The notes beneath the pieces are model-generated. The model was not told the DNA's origin. It searched no databases and worked only from the letters and a program-made list of their open reading frames with translations. The translations under genes were made by a program, and so were the position numbers. From the NCBI GenBank assembly GCA_025617375.2, contig JAMYGW020000011.1, positions 930,001 through 994,000 on the forward strand: 64,000 nucleotides of DNA, written 5' to 3'. This stretch comes from Acarospora socialis (Eukaryota; Ascomycota; Lecanoromycetes; Acarosporales; Acarosporaceae). Each line of letters begins with the position of its first letter. The stretch's first letter is position 1. Positions 10,211 through 20,847 of this stretch are shown one piece after another.

Positions 10211-10997
10211 GTCTTCGCCATCCGCTGTTGCTATTACGTTCCTGCACGCCGTATTAACATACCATGTTGGGGCGGAACCGCGATCTTCGTGCTCACTCTA
10301 GAGATTCTGCCGGTACTGTTGGCGGTGCTTGATCAGGTCTGCACGGTGGTCAGAAAGATCGATTCCACTATATGGACGGACGAAAGGTTACACACAGATC
10401 CGCTAGGTCTCTGCCCGTCTCGTGGTTTCCTTGATGGCTGGTGGACGAAAAGGCTGCTCGGAAGGGACGAGTCCATGCAGGAGAAGTCACCTTGGACCGT
10501 GGTTACTGAGGCAAGACATTGGAGTGCTTTCGGATGAATGGCTCACCTTCAGACGCTTTACTGCGTCGAACGGTGATCGCACAAAGTATGGGAGAGCCAT
10601 CTGTATGCTGCTGGGAGTCGACCGCAAGTCAATCTGAACACTGCAGCACCTTTAGAAGTTTACACATCCAGAGGTCGACACGGTTGATCTTCGAACACTG
10701 CGCGGCTGAGTTTGGTCGTTCTAACAGATAAAGGCCTAGCCCCTCGTTTCAATGTCTATCCAACAATAGAACTTATCGTAAGAATAGGAGATGATTTCCA
10801 CTGAATCTCTTGGGGTCAGATTTCTGGTAGGAGACACCGCCTTTCACCGATTGGCTGGCAGAAAGGTGTAAGTTGGGATAGCCTTGTATGTGTAACATGC
10901 TGAACTTCTACTAAAGGTTGTACATATTCCACATTCCATATTTTCAACTCCCCGCTGCAGACTCCAGTAGGTTTGTCCTTCGGACTCATGAATCATT
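10211..10997. other. Intergenic: probable S10 5' exon(s) and divergent promoter
   Basis: No complete gene is seen. The stretch must hold the 5' exon(s) of the minus-strand S10 gene and the start region of the plus-strand purine nucleoside phosphorylase gene. ORFs of 70-118 codons on the plus strand here have no recognisable motifs. Confidence 0.5.
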
Positions 10998-12232
10998 ATG
11001 GCTCTACCAAACACTTTCGAGCTTGCGTCAGAGACTGCGCGGTATCTGCAAGCTTCACTACCGCTACAAATATGTGAACCCACCATTGCCATCATCTGCG
11101 GCTCTGGCCTCGCAGGTCTCGCCGATGCTGTACAGATTGCACCAAGATCAGAGATGTACTATAGGGATATCCCACACTTCCCCCGGCCCACCGGTATGCC
11201 ACTTAGTCTGTCAAAGGAGGATGAAGGTAGGGGTGTTTAACTGATGAGATCTGCTTCTGTGTAGTGCAAGGCCACACTGGGAAACTTCTCTTTGGCAAGA
11301 TTGGCCTGGAGGGGACACCGGCGGTCTTTATGGTGGGCAGAGCACAGTCAGCCTCTCAATCTGCCCTTGACCTAAACTGCACCTCACCGCCGGCGCCGCA
11401 GCTTCTATGAAGGCCATGGAATGGAACAAATCACTTTCCCCATCCGCGTACTGAAGCTGCTTGGTGTACAGACCATGATTGGTAATCGCCGTTCATCCCT
11501 GATCCGTGACCATAACGGTTCCGTTAATTATGATATCAAGTAACTAACGCGGCTGGGGGCTTGAATGAATCTTACGATGTTGGCGACATTGTCATACTGG
11601 GCGACGTAAGTACCTCACACGCCATCCACGCGATTCTTGACAACCTTTGCAGCATCTATTCCTTGCAGGACTCGCAGGCACCCACCCGTTACGGGGTCCG
11701 AACGAAGACAGCTTTGGCCCTCGCTTTCCCGCCTTGTCAGATGCATACGACCTTGAGCTGCGCAGGTTAGCTCACCAGGTCTGGAAGAGGATGGTGCGGG
11801 ACCAGGCAAGCAGGCAGCTTCACGAAGGGGTCTATGCATTCGTGGGCGGCCCAAGGTACGCGACTAGTCACCAGGCTGGCCATCCGTGTGGCCGCTGACG
11901 GTTAAGTAAGCTATGAAACCAGAGCCGAGTGTCGAATGTTGCAGGCGCTTGGCGCGGACTTGGTGGGCATGTCGACCGTGCCGGAGATAATCGTAGCCCG
12001 CCATTGTGGAATTCGAGTTCTTGCCCTAAGCCTCGTTACTAATAAAGCTGTTCTGGATCCAGGACCTCGAGGCGATGATGTACGACTCGAGGAAGTGAAA
12101 GGAGAGCAACTGAACGAGGTGATTGGAAAAGGGAAGGCTACTCATCAAGAAGTGATCGAGGCCGGGCAGCAAGCAGCTAAAGATATTCAGGTGATAGAGA
12201 TCTCGGACCCCATGGAAACCCTAGCAAGCTGA
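10998..12232 (+). CDS. PNP1: Purine nucleoside phosphorylase
   Basis: Catalyses phosphorolysis of inosine and guanosine to free base and ribose-1-phosphate in cytosolic purine salvage. Family motifs in order: [14 protein letters not shown] (phosphate site), [77 protein letters not shown] and LVTNKA (base-binding Asn). The start is ATG 10998 (MALPNTFEL). Five short introns are placed by these motifs: after FPRPT, within RAHF, within TMIVTN, after VILGD and within GGPSYE. The stop is TGA. The C-terminus ([13 protein letters not shown]) is normal for the family. All key residues visible to me are intact. Confidence 0.94.
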
Positions 12233-12553
12233 CATAATTTATGGAGGCACTGGTGCAGGATGTCATAGACGCTATTTTTCGACCATGAATCGAAGACATA
12301 CGAAGCTCGCCTGAATCTTTCGATCACGCATAGTTTTTGAAGCACATTCGACTACCCATAAAAGCGCTCCGGTGCGCGCGGTACCAGCTCTGGTCGTGTC
12401 GTGGTTAACATTCCTCAACGGACGAGTGATACGTATGTAGGACCTAGAAACCAAGCTGCCAGGAATCGGCACCTAGCGAGGGTGTGGGTAGGCGCAATAG
12501 ACATGGGAGGTGTTCTGAACTACACGGTTCTGCCAGCGCTCACAACTGGGACG
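12233..12553. other. Short convergent intergenic stretch
   Basis: This lies between the 3' ends of PNP1 (+) and FCF2 (-). No ORF, repeat or clear terminator stands out. Confidence 0.5.
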
Positions 12554-13559
12554 TTATGATTTGCCAGATCTGCGTGCCCTAAGCTTCTTGTAATGGGCCT
12601 TCTTGCCACTTGTCTTTGCAACCTGTATATCATTGTACTTGCGTTTTAAGCGACCCGATGTCTTTTCACCTGCCAGCACTTCTTCTGCGATTGTCTTCGT
12701 TCTATCCTTGCGGAGCATTCTCGCACTGTAAAATTCCGTAGGTCCCTCTAATACGGTACCTAGTTGGGAAAACCGAGGAGCTGCTGGCCTGGTGTTCTCT
12801 TTCTTGTAATGTCTCTTGGGGTCAAGGACTGCGCGCAGCTGGATAAGCTGGAGGTCCCTTTTCAGTTCTGGCGTCAGATTGGTCTTTGGTAGATCGAACC
12901 AGTCGGAGCCAGCAGTGGCTTTCGCTTGCTAATGAGACAACGTGTCAGCAGCTATTTAGAGATTGCGAACATGATCGAGTTCAGGGGTAGCCAACGAAAC
13001 TGCCTCAGAGTAACTATGTTCAAGATATACTCTCATGGAAAACAGATTGGTACTCAACACGAGCCCGGTAATTCTGCATCAAGGATAAGATATGGGTTGC
13101 TTTCCTCATAGGCAACACAATGAAGGATTATTTAGGTTGTAAGGGACACCAACTGTACTCTGCTTTTCTTTCGTAACCACAGGATCTTCAACTCTCCTTG
13201 GCCGGGTCAACTGCACTCTATCCTGCCTGTTGACTAGGCGGGTAGAATCAAGATGAGCGATGCCGCCTTTGGAGACAACGTATGGCTCCGAAATAACTCT
13301 GGCTTGAAGCTTAGGAGGTGTGCTGGAAGCAATTAGATCATTTGACAGTATACTCGCATTGATGAGATGCATTTATTTACCGAATTCCTTGTTTGCCTCC
13401 GATATACTTATCTGCCGAGGCTTTTTTGGATGCTATACAAAGAGTGGTTGCTTTGCCTTGAAGACTTCCTATTCTTTCTTCGGCGTCGCTGAGAAGTTGC
13501 TGGATCTGCTCGTTGGAAAGAGCTTCTTGATCAGACAAACAGCCGGAGACGGAATGCAT
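12554..13559 (-). CDS. FCF2: rRNA-processing protein Fcf2
   Basis: A nucleolar protein needed for early 18S pre-rRNA cleavages in the small-subunit processome. The C-terminal exon reads WFDLPKTNLTPELKRDLQLI, then LDPKRHYKKE, then GTVLEGPTEFYSAR, the diagnostic Fcf2 domain. It ends in the basic tail KKAHYKKLRARRSGKS and TAA. The first exon (ATG 13559, MHSVSGCLSDQEALSNEQ) is an acidic/polar helix-prone segment and ends at an ATTCG|GTAAAT donor. A middle exon gives KLQARVISEPYVVSKGG and RPRRVEDPVVTKEKQ, as in fungal homologues. At least two introns. The splice joins of the middle exon are less certain than the C-terminal domain. Confidence 0.88.
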
Positions 13560-13956
13560 TTTGAGAGCTCCCGCTTAGTTGACCGAACAGAAACACGTCC
13601 CTGGACAAAGTAACGGATTTGCTGGGCCTTTGCTTTTCAATGCTGATTGTTCAGAGTCACCAACAATGATCGCCTCACACACGCATTATTGTCTCGAGCT
13701 TGCTGAGATTTCTCATGGCGCTATGTGTGTGCGGAAAAAGCCGGAAGAGAAGAGGATGAGTAAGCTCCTGACTTGTACTGTTTGTTTCAGTAATACCTAA
13801 AGGTACCACTATTACTATTTATCCACCCAATCTGCACGTATTGACTGGCGGAAAAGCTGAAAAGACTTCACAAATCGTGTTTATCGTTCCCTTCCTCAAG
13901 AAAGCAACGAAAGGCATGGGAAGAGAGCTGAGTGAATCGATGAGCTTCTTGAAAGT

Positions 13957-14302
13957 TTAATGCCTTAGCCCTCCACCCCACTCCCCCACTTCTCCCGCTC
14001 CTGCATGCACAATCGCCTTGTCCTCGCCTTGAAGGTTCCTGTAAGCCTCAAAATAATACTTCAGATCGGCCTCCCTTCGAATTGTGACTGCGAGCACATT
14101 CTTGACAACACAAGGTACCTTGCCTTGAAGTTAATCCTGTAGATTTCACGAACATCCATACAGATCATTGTTGCCTCAAGATCCTACAGCATCTTTCTGT
14201 AGGTGAAAGTGAGCAGTGCTGGCTGTAGCCCAAGAGCCAGTTCCAAGTATAAAGGACCACTCTTACCTCCAAGACATAAAACTGGTCGGGTACAAGGAAC
14301 AT
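13957..14302 (-). other. Possible small multi-exon gene, unidentified
   Basis: The minus strand shows protein-like pieces. ATG 14302 opens MFLVPDQFYVLE, which ends at a GTAAGA donor. A second block reads DLEATMICMDVREIYRIN. A last block reads VTIRREADLKYYFEAYRNLQ and ends GEWGGGLRH and TAA at 13957-13959. Composition and codon use look coding, but the second and third blocks are in different frames and I found no confident splice between them. I do not recognise the family. It could be a small conserved fungal protein or chance. Confidence 0.3.
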
Positions 14303-14850
14303 ACTGTATTGGACACATCGGAAGAGAAGGGAGATGTTGGATTGAGTACGTGGACTCGGTCATCCTGTCTCGTCCTAATACTCCTCCCCAAAGCGCAATC
14401 AGTGACGCCGCAAGCCGATTCGCTCATCGAAACGAGAATCAACAACGCGCAAAGTCGGTCGCGGCCTTGCGCCCTACGACCCGAGTAAACAGTCGACCAT
14501 TGAACCAGGTCATCAACATAAATACCTTAGAGCCGGCACGCATCGACCCCTACAGATCTGAGACTCTCCGTCCCGCATTGCGTCTAATCGCGTGGGTCAC
14601 GCACAGAGATCTGCCGCAGCGCATAACCTTTACATACCCTACCTTACAGTACTACGACCTAAACTCCACTTCGCCAGAAGTCGCGCAAACCAATTCCCAC
14701 CATTCCGCTCTCGTCACCGCCTCAAGTGATGCCCTGATCGCGTACAGTTGAAAATTCCGACCGTGTACATGGCACTGTAGACTCGAAAGTCATCGCCTCG
14801 AACGTTGTCGTGGGCGGGAATAGCAAACAGAGAGCGCAAACGCCAGTACC
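14303..14850. other. HAP5 upstream region
   Basis: Probable promoter and leader of HAP5 on the plus strand. Several overlapping ORFs in all frames show no motifs; the 182-codon plus-strand one is judged noise. Confidence 0.45.
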
Positions 14851-16166
14851 ATGGATCCAAATCCGTCTGGCTCCGGGCAGCAACAGCAACGCCAGCAGCC
14901 GGTATATGACATTAGCCATGGCGGACACTACGGTACGTTATGCTTTATACACAGCAGTTTCTTACACCCTCGCGGCACAGCTTCTTGTGTCAATGGACAT
15001 GAAGAATGCTTCTCCGAAATCCATTGAAGGAGGAGAGGGACGAGGCTGACTTCAGTTCCGTCTACAGGCGCAAGTGCAGCAGTATGTACCACCGAGACCC
15101 TTTCGGCAACTCTACCGTCCCATCATGTTTCTGAGTCCACACTAATGACAGCGGTAGCTCTCGGCGGAAGGCTTCGCACCTGTACCGGAGTTATATCAGG
15201 GAACCTGGGCGAACGTAGGTACAGACGGGAAACTTCGTCGGCTACCAATCCATCGAGTACCGAAGCGGATCTCATGCTAACCCGGGTCGCACAGGTCAAT
15301 CAAGGGTTACATGGCAACTACCGTGACATCCTCACTACCTATTGGCATCAGACGATCAGTCATCTCGAAACGGACTCGCATGACTACAAACTCCATCAGC
15401 TACCTCTGGCACGCATCAAAAAGGTCATGAAGGCGGATCCTGAGGTGAAGATGATCTCGGCAGAGGCGCCGATACTGTTCGCGAAGGGTTGCGACATTTT
15501 CATCACCGAGCTGACGATGCGCGCTTGGATACACGCTGAGGAGAATAAACGGCGCACCCTTCAGAGGTCGGACATAGCCTCTGCGTTGGCTAAATCAGAC
15601 ATGTTCGACTTCCTCATCGATATCGTACCAAGGGAAGAAGCTGCGTCACATGCGAAGCGAAACACTGGTCAAACCGGTGGTGTTGGCGGTACTGGCCACG
15701 CTTCCTCGAGCTCGAGCGGTCTTCCTCATCCGCAGAGCACCGTTCAACAGCAGCCACAGCCAGGTCATCCGCAGCAGCCACATCATATTGGCCCGCCAGA
15801 TTACGCAGGTCTCGGGCAACACGCGATGACACAAGAACATGATTATCGGCCACAGCCTGGTATGTATGCTAATCCGGTGCAGCCTGACCCCACGGGCGGG
15901 TACGGACAACCGCAGCAGCAGATGTTCGAGGGGATGTATGGCTATCCGGCTATGCCACCGCAGCAGGTATGTCGGTTCTCGACAAACGCCCCTTAGTATC
16001 TCCCTTGCATCTTTGGAGTGGCTGACACCTCTGTCAGTTATACCAAGTCAGTCAACGAGGGCCGGATCCATCAGCTGGCCAGGACCCAGGACATCACTAT
16101 TCGAGGCATGATGGCGGCGAAGGCGATGCGGATGCTGAGGGCGAGCGAGATTATGAAGTCGGCTAG
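14851..16166 (+). CDS. HAP5: CCAAT-binding factor subunit HAP5 / NF-YC (HapE)
   Basis: A histone-fold subunit of the CCAAT-binding complex, which in fungi controls respiration, iron and redox genes with HAP2 and HAP3. Five exons fit exactly: 14851-14932, 15068-15081, 15158-15214, 15295-15966 and 16038-16166, giving 317 residues. The N-terminus ([13 protein letters not shown]) is Gln-rich. Exon 3 encodes [16 protein letters not shown], the conserved fungal lead-in. The histone fold holds [36 protein letters not shown] and [20 protein letters not shown], all typical of NF-YC. The tail is Gln/Pro/Gly-rich, as in other HapE proteins. Exon 2 is only 14 bases but is required for frame. Confidence 0.95.
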
Positions 16167-16826
16167 CACGCGTAGCCGTTTTCATTCAACATCCCTCAAA
16201 CTGCCAGCTGAAGCTTTCTATGGGTTAATGTCATGGATGTCTTCCGAGCGCACTCGGGTATTGTGAAGGCGCAGATGGGTCAAATACTTCTACTCCTGGA
16301 TGGGGCCCGTTGCGTGGTCTGGTCGCAGTTGACCTTTAGTATATAATTTCCGCCATATGTGCCTTCAAATGAATGTGATGCTTATCTCCTAAGCAATGAC
16401 CCCAGCTTCACTGCCCTACTCACCGCGCACAAATGGCTTGGTGTACAGACTCGCCCCTGCTACATTGTGCGCGCCTACAAGGCTTCTCGCGACTTTATCA
16501 CAGTAAGGTTCTTTTGGGGAGTTGTGCTGTCAAGCCTGTCTGCTGTGATAGCGTTTTTGACAGTGGCAGTAGCTGCATAACCCTTGGTGTTGGGTTGCTC
16601 GAGCCAGGCGATGTTTTTAGAAGGGATATATACTGTATCCCTCTTTGAATAATTAGAAGAATCGGCGAAGGAGATTGAAGGCGCCATCGACCATCAGAAA
16701 TCGTTACGGACTTAGGACTTCATCCCAAACCTAGAAGAAAGCGCCGTGAACTTGTCTGCTTTGGTCGAGGTCTGGACAGTATAAGTGAGCCTGTCGAATG
16801 TGTTAGTGGTGTGTGACCTTGATCGA
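16167..16826. other. Convergent intergenic stretch HAP5 / SEC15
   Basis: Lies between two convergent genes. The small ORFs here have no recognisable content. It presumably holds both 3' UTRs. Confidence 0.5.
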
Positions 16827-19587
16827 TTATGTGGCCTCGTATGAGATGAGTGGAGTGCCATACTTCTCCAGTAGCAGAGGGCCAGTTGTAGCATCCACTC
16901 TTCCGTACTTCTTATTTCTAGTGCCAATATCGTAATACTCATCAGGGTTTTCAGCCTGCATCAACTCTACGGTTTGCTGTAGCTCATCCAAGTTCTTCCG
17001 AAGAATCGGATTTCCGAGCGTGTCGACAAACTCTGTCAAGTAACGGACATCTTTGGCAAGGGCAGAAACACCATTTGGATTGATTTTTTTAACTTCGGGA
17101 TCCAAAGGCAAGGACTGACATCATGATTAGCTTCGCGAAAACAAGCCTGAAAGATGCGTATAAGATTCGTATAAACTGACCAGTATCATAGTTGCTGCAT
17201 GACTGAGGGCGTCAAAGTAGATAAGCTCCTTGATCTCCGTTGGCAGCCCGAGTAAGACCGAGTTCATGATGTTCGACAAGTAGCGCGTCAGAGTCTGCAT
17301 ATAGTTGCTAGGTTCTTTCTCCAGAGTCGGGGCCATCCTGATGAGACTCATTAGCAACAGCAATAGTTGCGCTCCCTAGCGAGTCTCTAAGAGTCTGGAG
17401 AAAAAGCGTACCAATCGTATTCCGCTGTCTCGATGAGGTCATCGATCTTGGAGTTTACTAACTCGAATATCCTATTCTCTGCAGTCTTTTTGTTGTTTCT
17501 GAACTCGGCGGTTGCGTTCAGGACTACCGGACCAGCTGCAGAGCTGGGAGATCTTGCCGCCATCAGTAGGTATTCCAGCTCTTGGCACGCAATCTCGAAA
17601 TGCTCCAAATTGATGAGGATCTGGACGATCTGGCCTAGGTACTGGGAGCTGAGCCGCTCAACAAGAGACATGCAGACCTTCTTGGACAAGAGCTCGTCCA
17701 GGGACTAGACAAAGCTGTTATTAGCACGCGTACTTAATTAACAACTGTTTCAGTGTTAGGCCTGTGTCATACCGTCTTAAGCGTCTCATCAATGATGCCT
17801 GGATGTTGGAAATGATCATCGGAGTAGAAGTAGAACTGGTTCAAAAAATTTCGGATATCAATGCAGCATAGAGGGTACATTTGAGAGAAAGGGAGAACAC
17901 AGGGAAACCTGGCGAGGAGTTAGCTTTCCCCAAGGCTTTTCAAGGGAGTCATTACTTCAACTCTTCACGACTTTTGTCCGGCGTGTACCAGCTGACGTTC
18001 ACCACCTTATCGTACTCCTCCAGGTTGTTGATGGGCATCGGCATATAATCATCCGTCGAAACGATCTGCATACTAGGTTAGACTGAGTGCCTGCAAGAGT
18101 CTTAGTCCTCACGACACACCTCTTGGAAGTCATCGCTGAAACGCCTCCTCAGTAACTCGGAATACTTTTCAAATAGTGTCAACAAGAATGAATCAAGCGC
18201 GGAGACTGGGTAATTCCAGGCCTGGGTTGAAAGCTGTGTCAACGAAGGTCTAACGGCATCGAGCGTGAGGCTTACCTCCATAGTTTGGATGAACAGAGCG
18301 ATAACTCCTTTGATCTTCAAAACCACTTCTGCGTTGTCGACCTCATGCAGAGCGTTCGATATCAGAGTCAATCCTGTTTGACACATTGACTCCCACAACT
18401 CATCCACCTACGGCATTGTCAGATTACAGTATCAAACGTAAGACGAATAACTACATCTCAGACTGTGACTGACCTCGACCGGCGATCGGAGTTCTTGTGC
18501 TTTCTTCATGGTCGCTCTCTCAATGATTGCGAATCCAGCAATGCCCTCCAAAAGACCGCTAAGACTGGCCTCATCTTCGTCCATTAGAGTGATGGTTGTC
18601 GGCAGGAGAAGCTCCTTTTGCCTCCTTCGAGTCGCCGCGTACTCGGCCCGAAACTTGTCATTCTGGCCCAGCGCCTCATGAATATGCAAAGACTCGAACA
18701 AAGGAGTGAAGTTGATCTGCACTTCCTCATTGTCAAGTATATCAAACTCCTCCGTCTCGTCCGACACGAGCTCAACTGCGGAAGTTAGCTTCAGGTCAGC
18801 TAGATGAACCATCTTTTCCGCTCGCTCTTTGAACCTCGTTCTCCTCAGCTCGGTCCGATAGAACGCCACTTCCCCCAGAAACTGCGATGATTCCCGGATC
18901 CGATAGAGCCACGTATTCAGGTCGGTCATGACCGCTTCCGCGATGAGCTTCTGAGTTGTAGGCACGGACTTCTGGATCATCTCCGCAATCTTATACTGCG
19001 GGATCTCCTTGAGATGCACCGTTTGCAACTCATCGAGAGCCCGGAGTGCGGCATAATGATTCTTCTTCCCCAGTAGATCATGGACCTGGTTCGCCAATCT
19101 CAGGACCTCCGAACAATCCCGCAGTGCCCTTGTAGCCTCGTCGATGTTCTGCCGAACTCCGCGCGATTCCACCAGGGCTCTTTTCTGCTGAGCAAGCTTC
19201 TCGGTGCTCGTCTGAATGGACTGACTCAGACCGAGGATCTCAGACGTGAGGCTCACGGTGCCTTCTCGAACCTGGAGCAGCTGATTGACCGAAGTCACAA
19301 ACTCTTGATGGTTTGAGTTGCACACCTCCTCAATCTCAGCTTCCCTATTCGCGGATATGTGCGATAGTGACTGGACAAGCTGCTGCATGCGGTTGCTGCG
19401 GTTCGCGTCTCTCATTGCCGGAATGAGTTGATCGAGATAATCGGTGCTGGAAGAAAGCACGATCTAATCTCCGCATTGTCAATACCAGGATAGCCTTTCT
19501 CAATCGACAGATGGAATGTCTTCGAGTTTGACGCACCTGGCGGGCACCGTATGCGAATTCATCATAAGGTTCCACGATGGCCGGCAT
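16827..19587 (-). CDS. SEC15: Exocyst complex component Sec15
   Basis: An exocyst subunit that links Sec4-type Rab on secretory vesicles to the tethering complex at growth sites. Exon 1 (ATG 19587, MPAIVEPYDEFAYGARQ) joins IVLSSSTDYLDQLIPAMRD across a short intron. A long second exon carries the coiled-coil N-terminal region (LSHISANREAEIEEVCNSN, AQQKRALVESRGVRQNIDEA). It also carries the Sec15 signature INFTPLFESLHIHEALG, followed by FRAEYAATRRRQKELLL and AIIERATMKKAQELRSPVEV. The exon DELWESMCQTGLTLISNAL continues it. Later exons cover the C-terminal helical domain, ending LLEKYGTPLISYEAT before the stop at 16827. About seven or eight exons, near the usual length of roughly 770 residues. 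The middle splice sites were not all fixed. Confidence 0.92.
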
Positions 19588-20847
19588 CTTAAAGAACAAG
19601 AACAGTAAAAAGGGTTATGGTATTAGCCGGGAATGCTACCGATATCTGAACGCGTTAGGTACTAACCCTTCAGAACACAGTCTATCATAACAAAAGCATC
19701 GTAGATTGCTTCAGAGCGATGAACAGCTGCGGATCTTGCCGCTTCATAGGTACCTTCTATACGGTACCTTAGGTAACTGGAGTTGAGCTTACATGCGCTA
19801 GCCTACTTTAGGTACGACCGTACGAGTACGAATTGCACTACCTACCTTAGGTAATAAGTTACCCCAAGGTCCTCGGATTCTCGGGTAAAGCTACCTGGTA
19901 TACTACCTTAGGCGTTCGAAAGCTAAGGTAATCGTTCGCTTCTATTATCTTAGCTCTTATCTTAAGGTACAAATATCTTTCGGAGCTACTGCTTTCTCTT
20001 CAGATTTTCCATCCATCAATGTACGAGATGACGGCGCCGTCCGAGAGCTGTCAGAAATGGTACATACATGCGTTGACGGTCTTGGGGAGATGGGAGCCAT
20101 TTTCATGTGTTGAAGTCAGATCAGGTCACTGTACAGCCCACCACCTTGTTCTGTCTCCTTCGCGTTCGCATAAGCTCAACGTGGTTAGGGCTTCTGTCAC
20201 GATGTAATGATAAAAACGTTGCTACACTAGTCCATATCTGTTGCTTACCAATACCTCCCTTATCTGACATTAACTAAATCAAATTCAATAGACTTGCAAT
20301 GGAGTGAAAGCCGCACCACTACGTCATTGGCCGAAATGCATTGGTGAACCTCGCACAACTCCGAATTGGGAAGAGGGGGTTGGACATTTTCGAAGCTGCC
20401 ACTTCCCAACGCGTAGGTATGCCCTACCTACCTTACTGCTGCAATGACTCGTCCGCCGAGCTCCTCCGGTCTTGTGACCCTCTCGCACCTACCTTCGTCT
20501 CAATCTTCTACTCTCACTCTCACTCTCACTCTCACCCCTCCTCTTCCAGAAAACTACTCATTCTTTTCTTCCAACCTCCCACCTTTTCTCCCTCATATCT
20601 ACACCACCTACCAGCTCTTTGTCTACCTACTTCTCTCGACATCTCCAGCTTGTTGTTTCAACACCCCAGGGAAGGCGGACTTGCTCAACCTCCCAGCAGA
20701 GCTCGTGAACTCTGCGCCCTTCGTTTCAGAATCTCTACCTCTTCACTCACTTACAGCATCTTGTCGACGCGTGCATCGTGCATCTAGCAATCTCAATCAT
20801 TTACATACACTCTCATCTTGTGCACATATTACCAAAAATCTGCAGCA
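19588..20847. promoter_or_regulatory. Divergent SEC15 / MEI2-like upstream region with AAGGT-type repeats
   Basis: Upstream of both SEC15 (-) and the MEI2-like gene (+). Bases 19745-19980 are dense in ACCTTAGGTA-like words and GTACGAGTAC-like palindromes. Bases 20510-20537 hold a CTCACT tandem repeat within a long pyrimidine-rich leader ahead of the MEI2-like start. CT-rich leaders are common before fungal transcription starts. ORFs of about 150-220 codons here lie in that simple sequence and are not credible genes. Confidence 0.55.

Noticed and set aside
14203-14751. 182-codon plus-strand ORF upstream of HAP5
   Set aside because: Composition is uneven, no family motif is seen, and it overlaps other equally long open frames in the presumed HAP5 promoter and leader.
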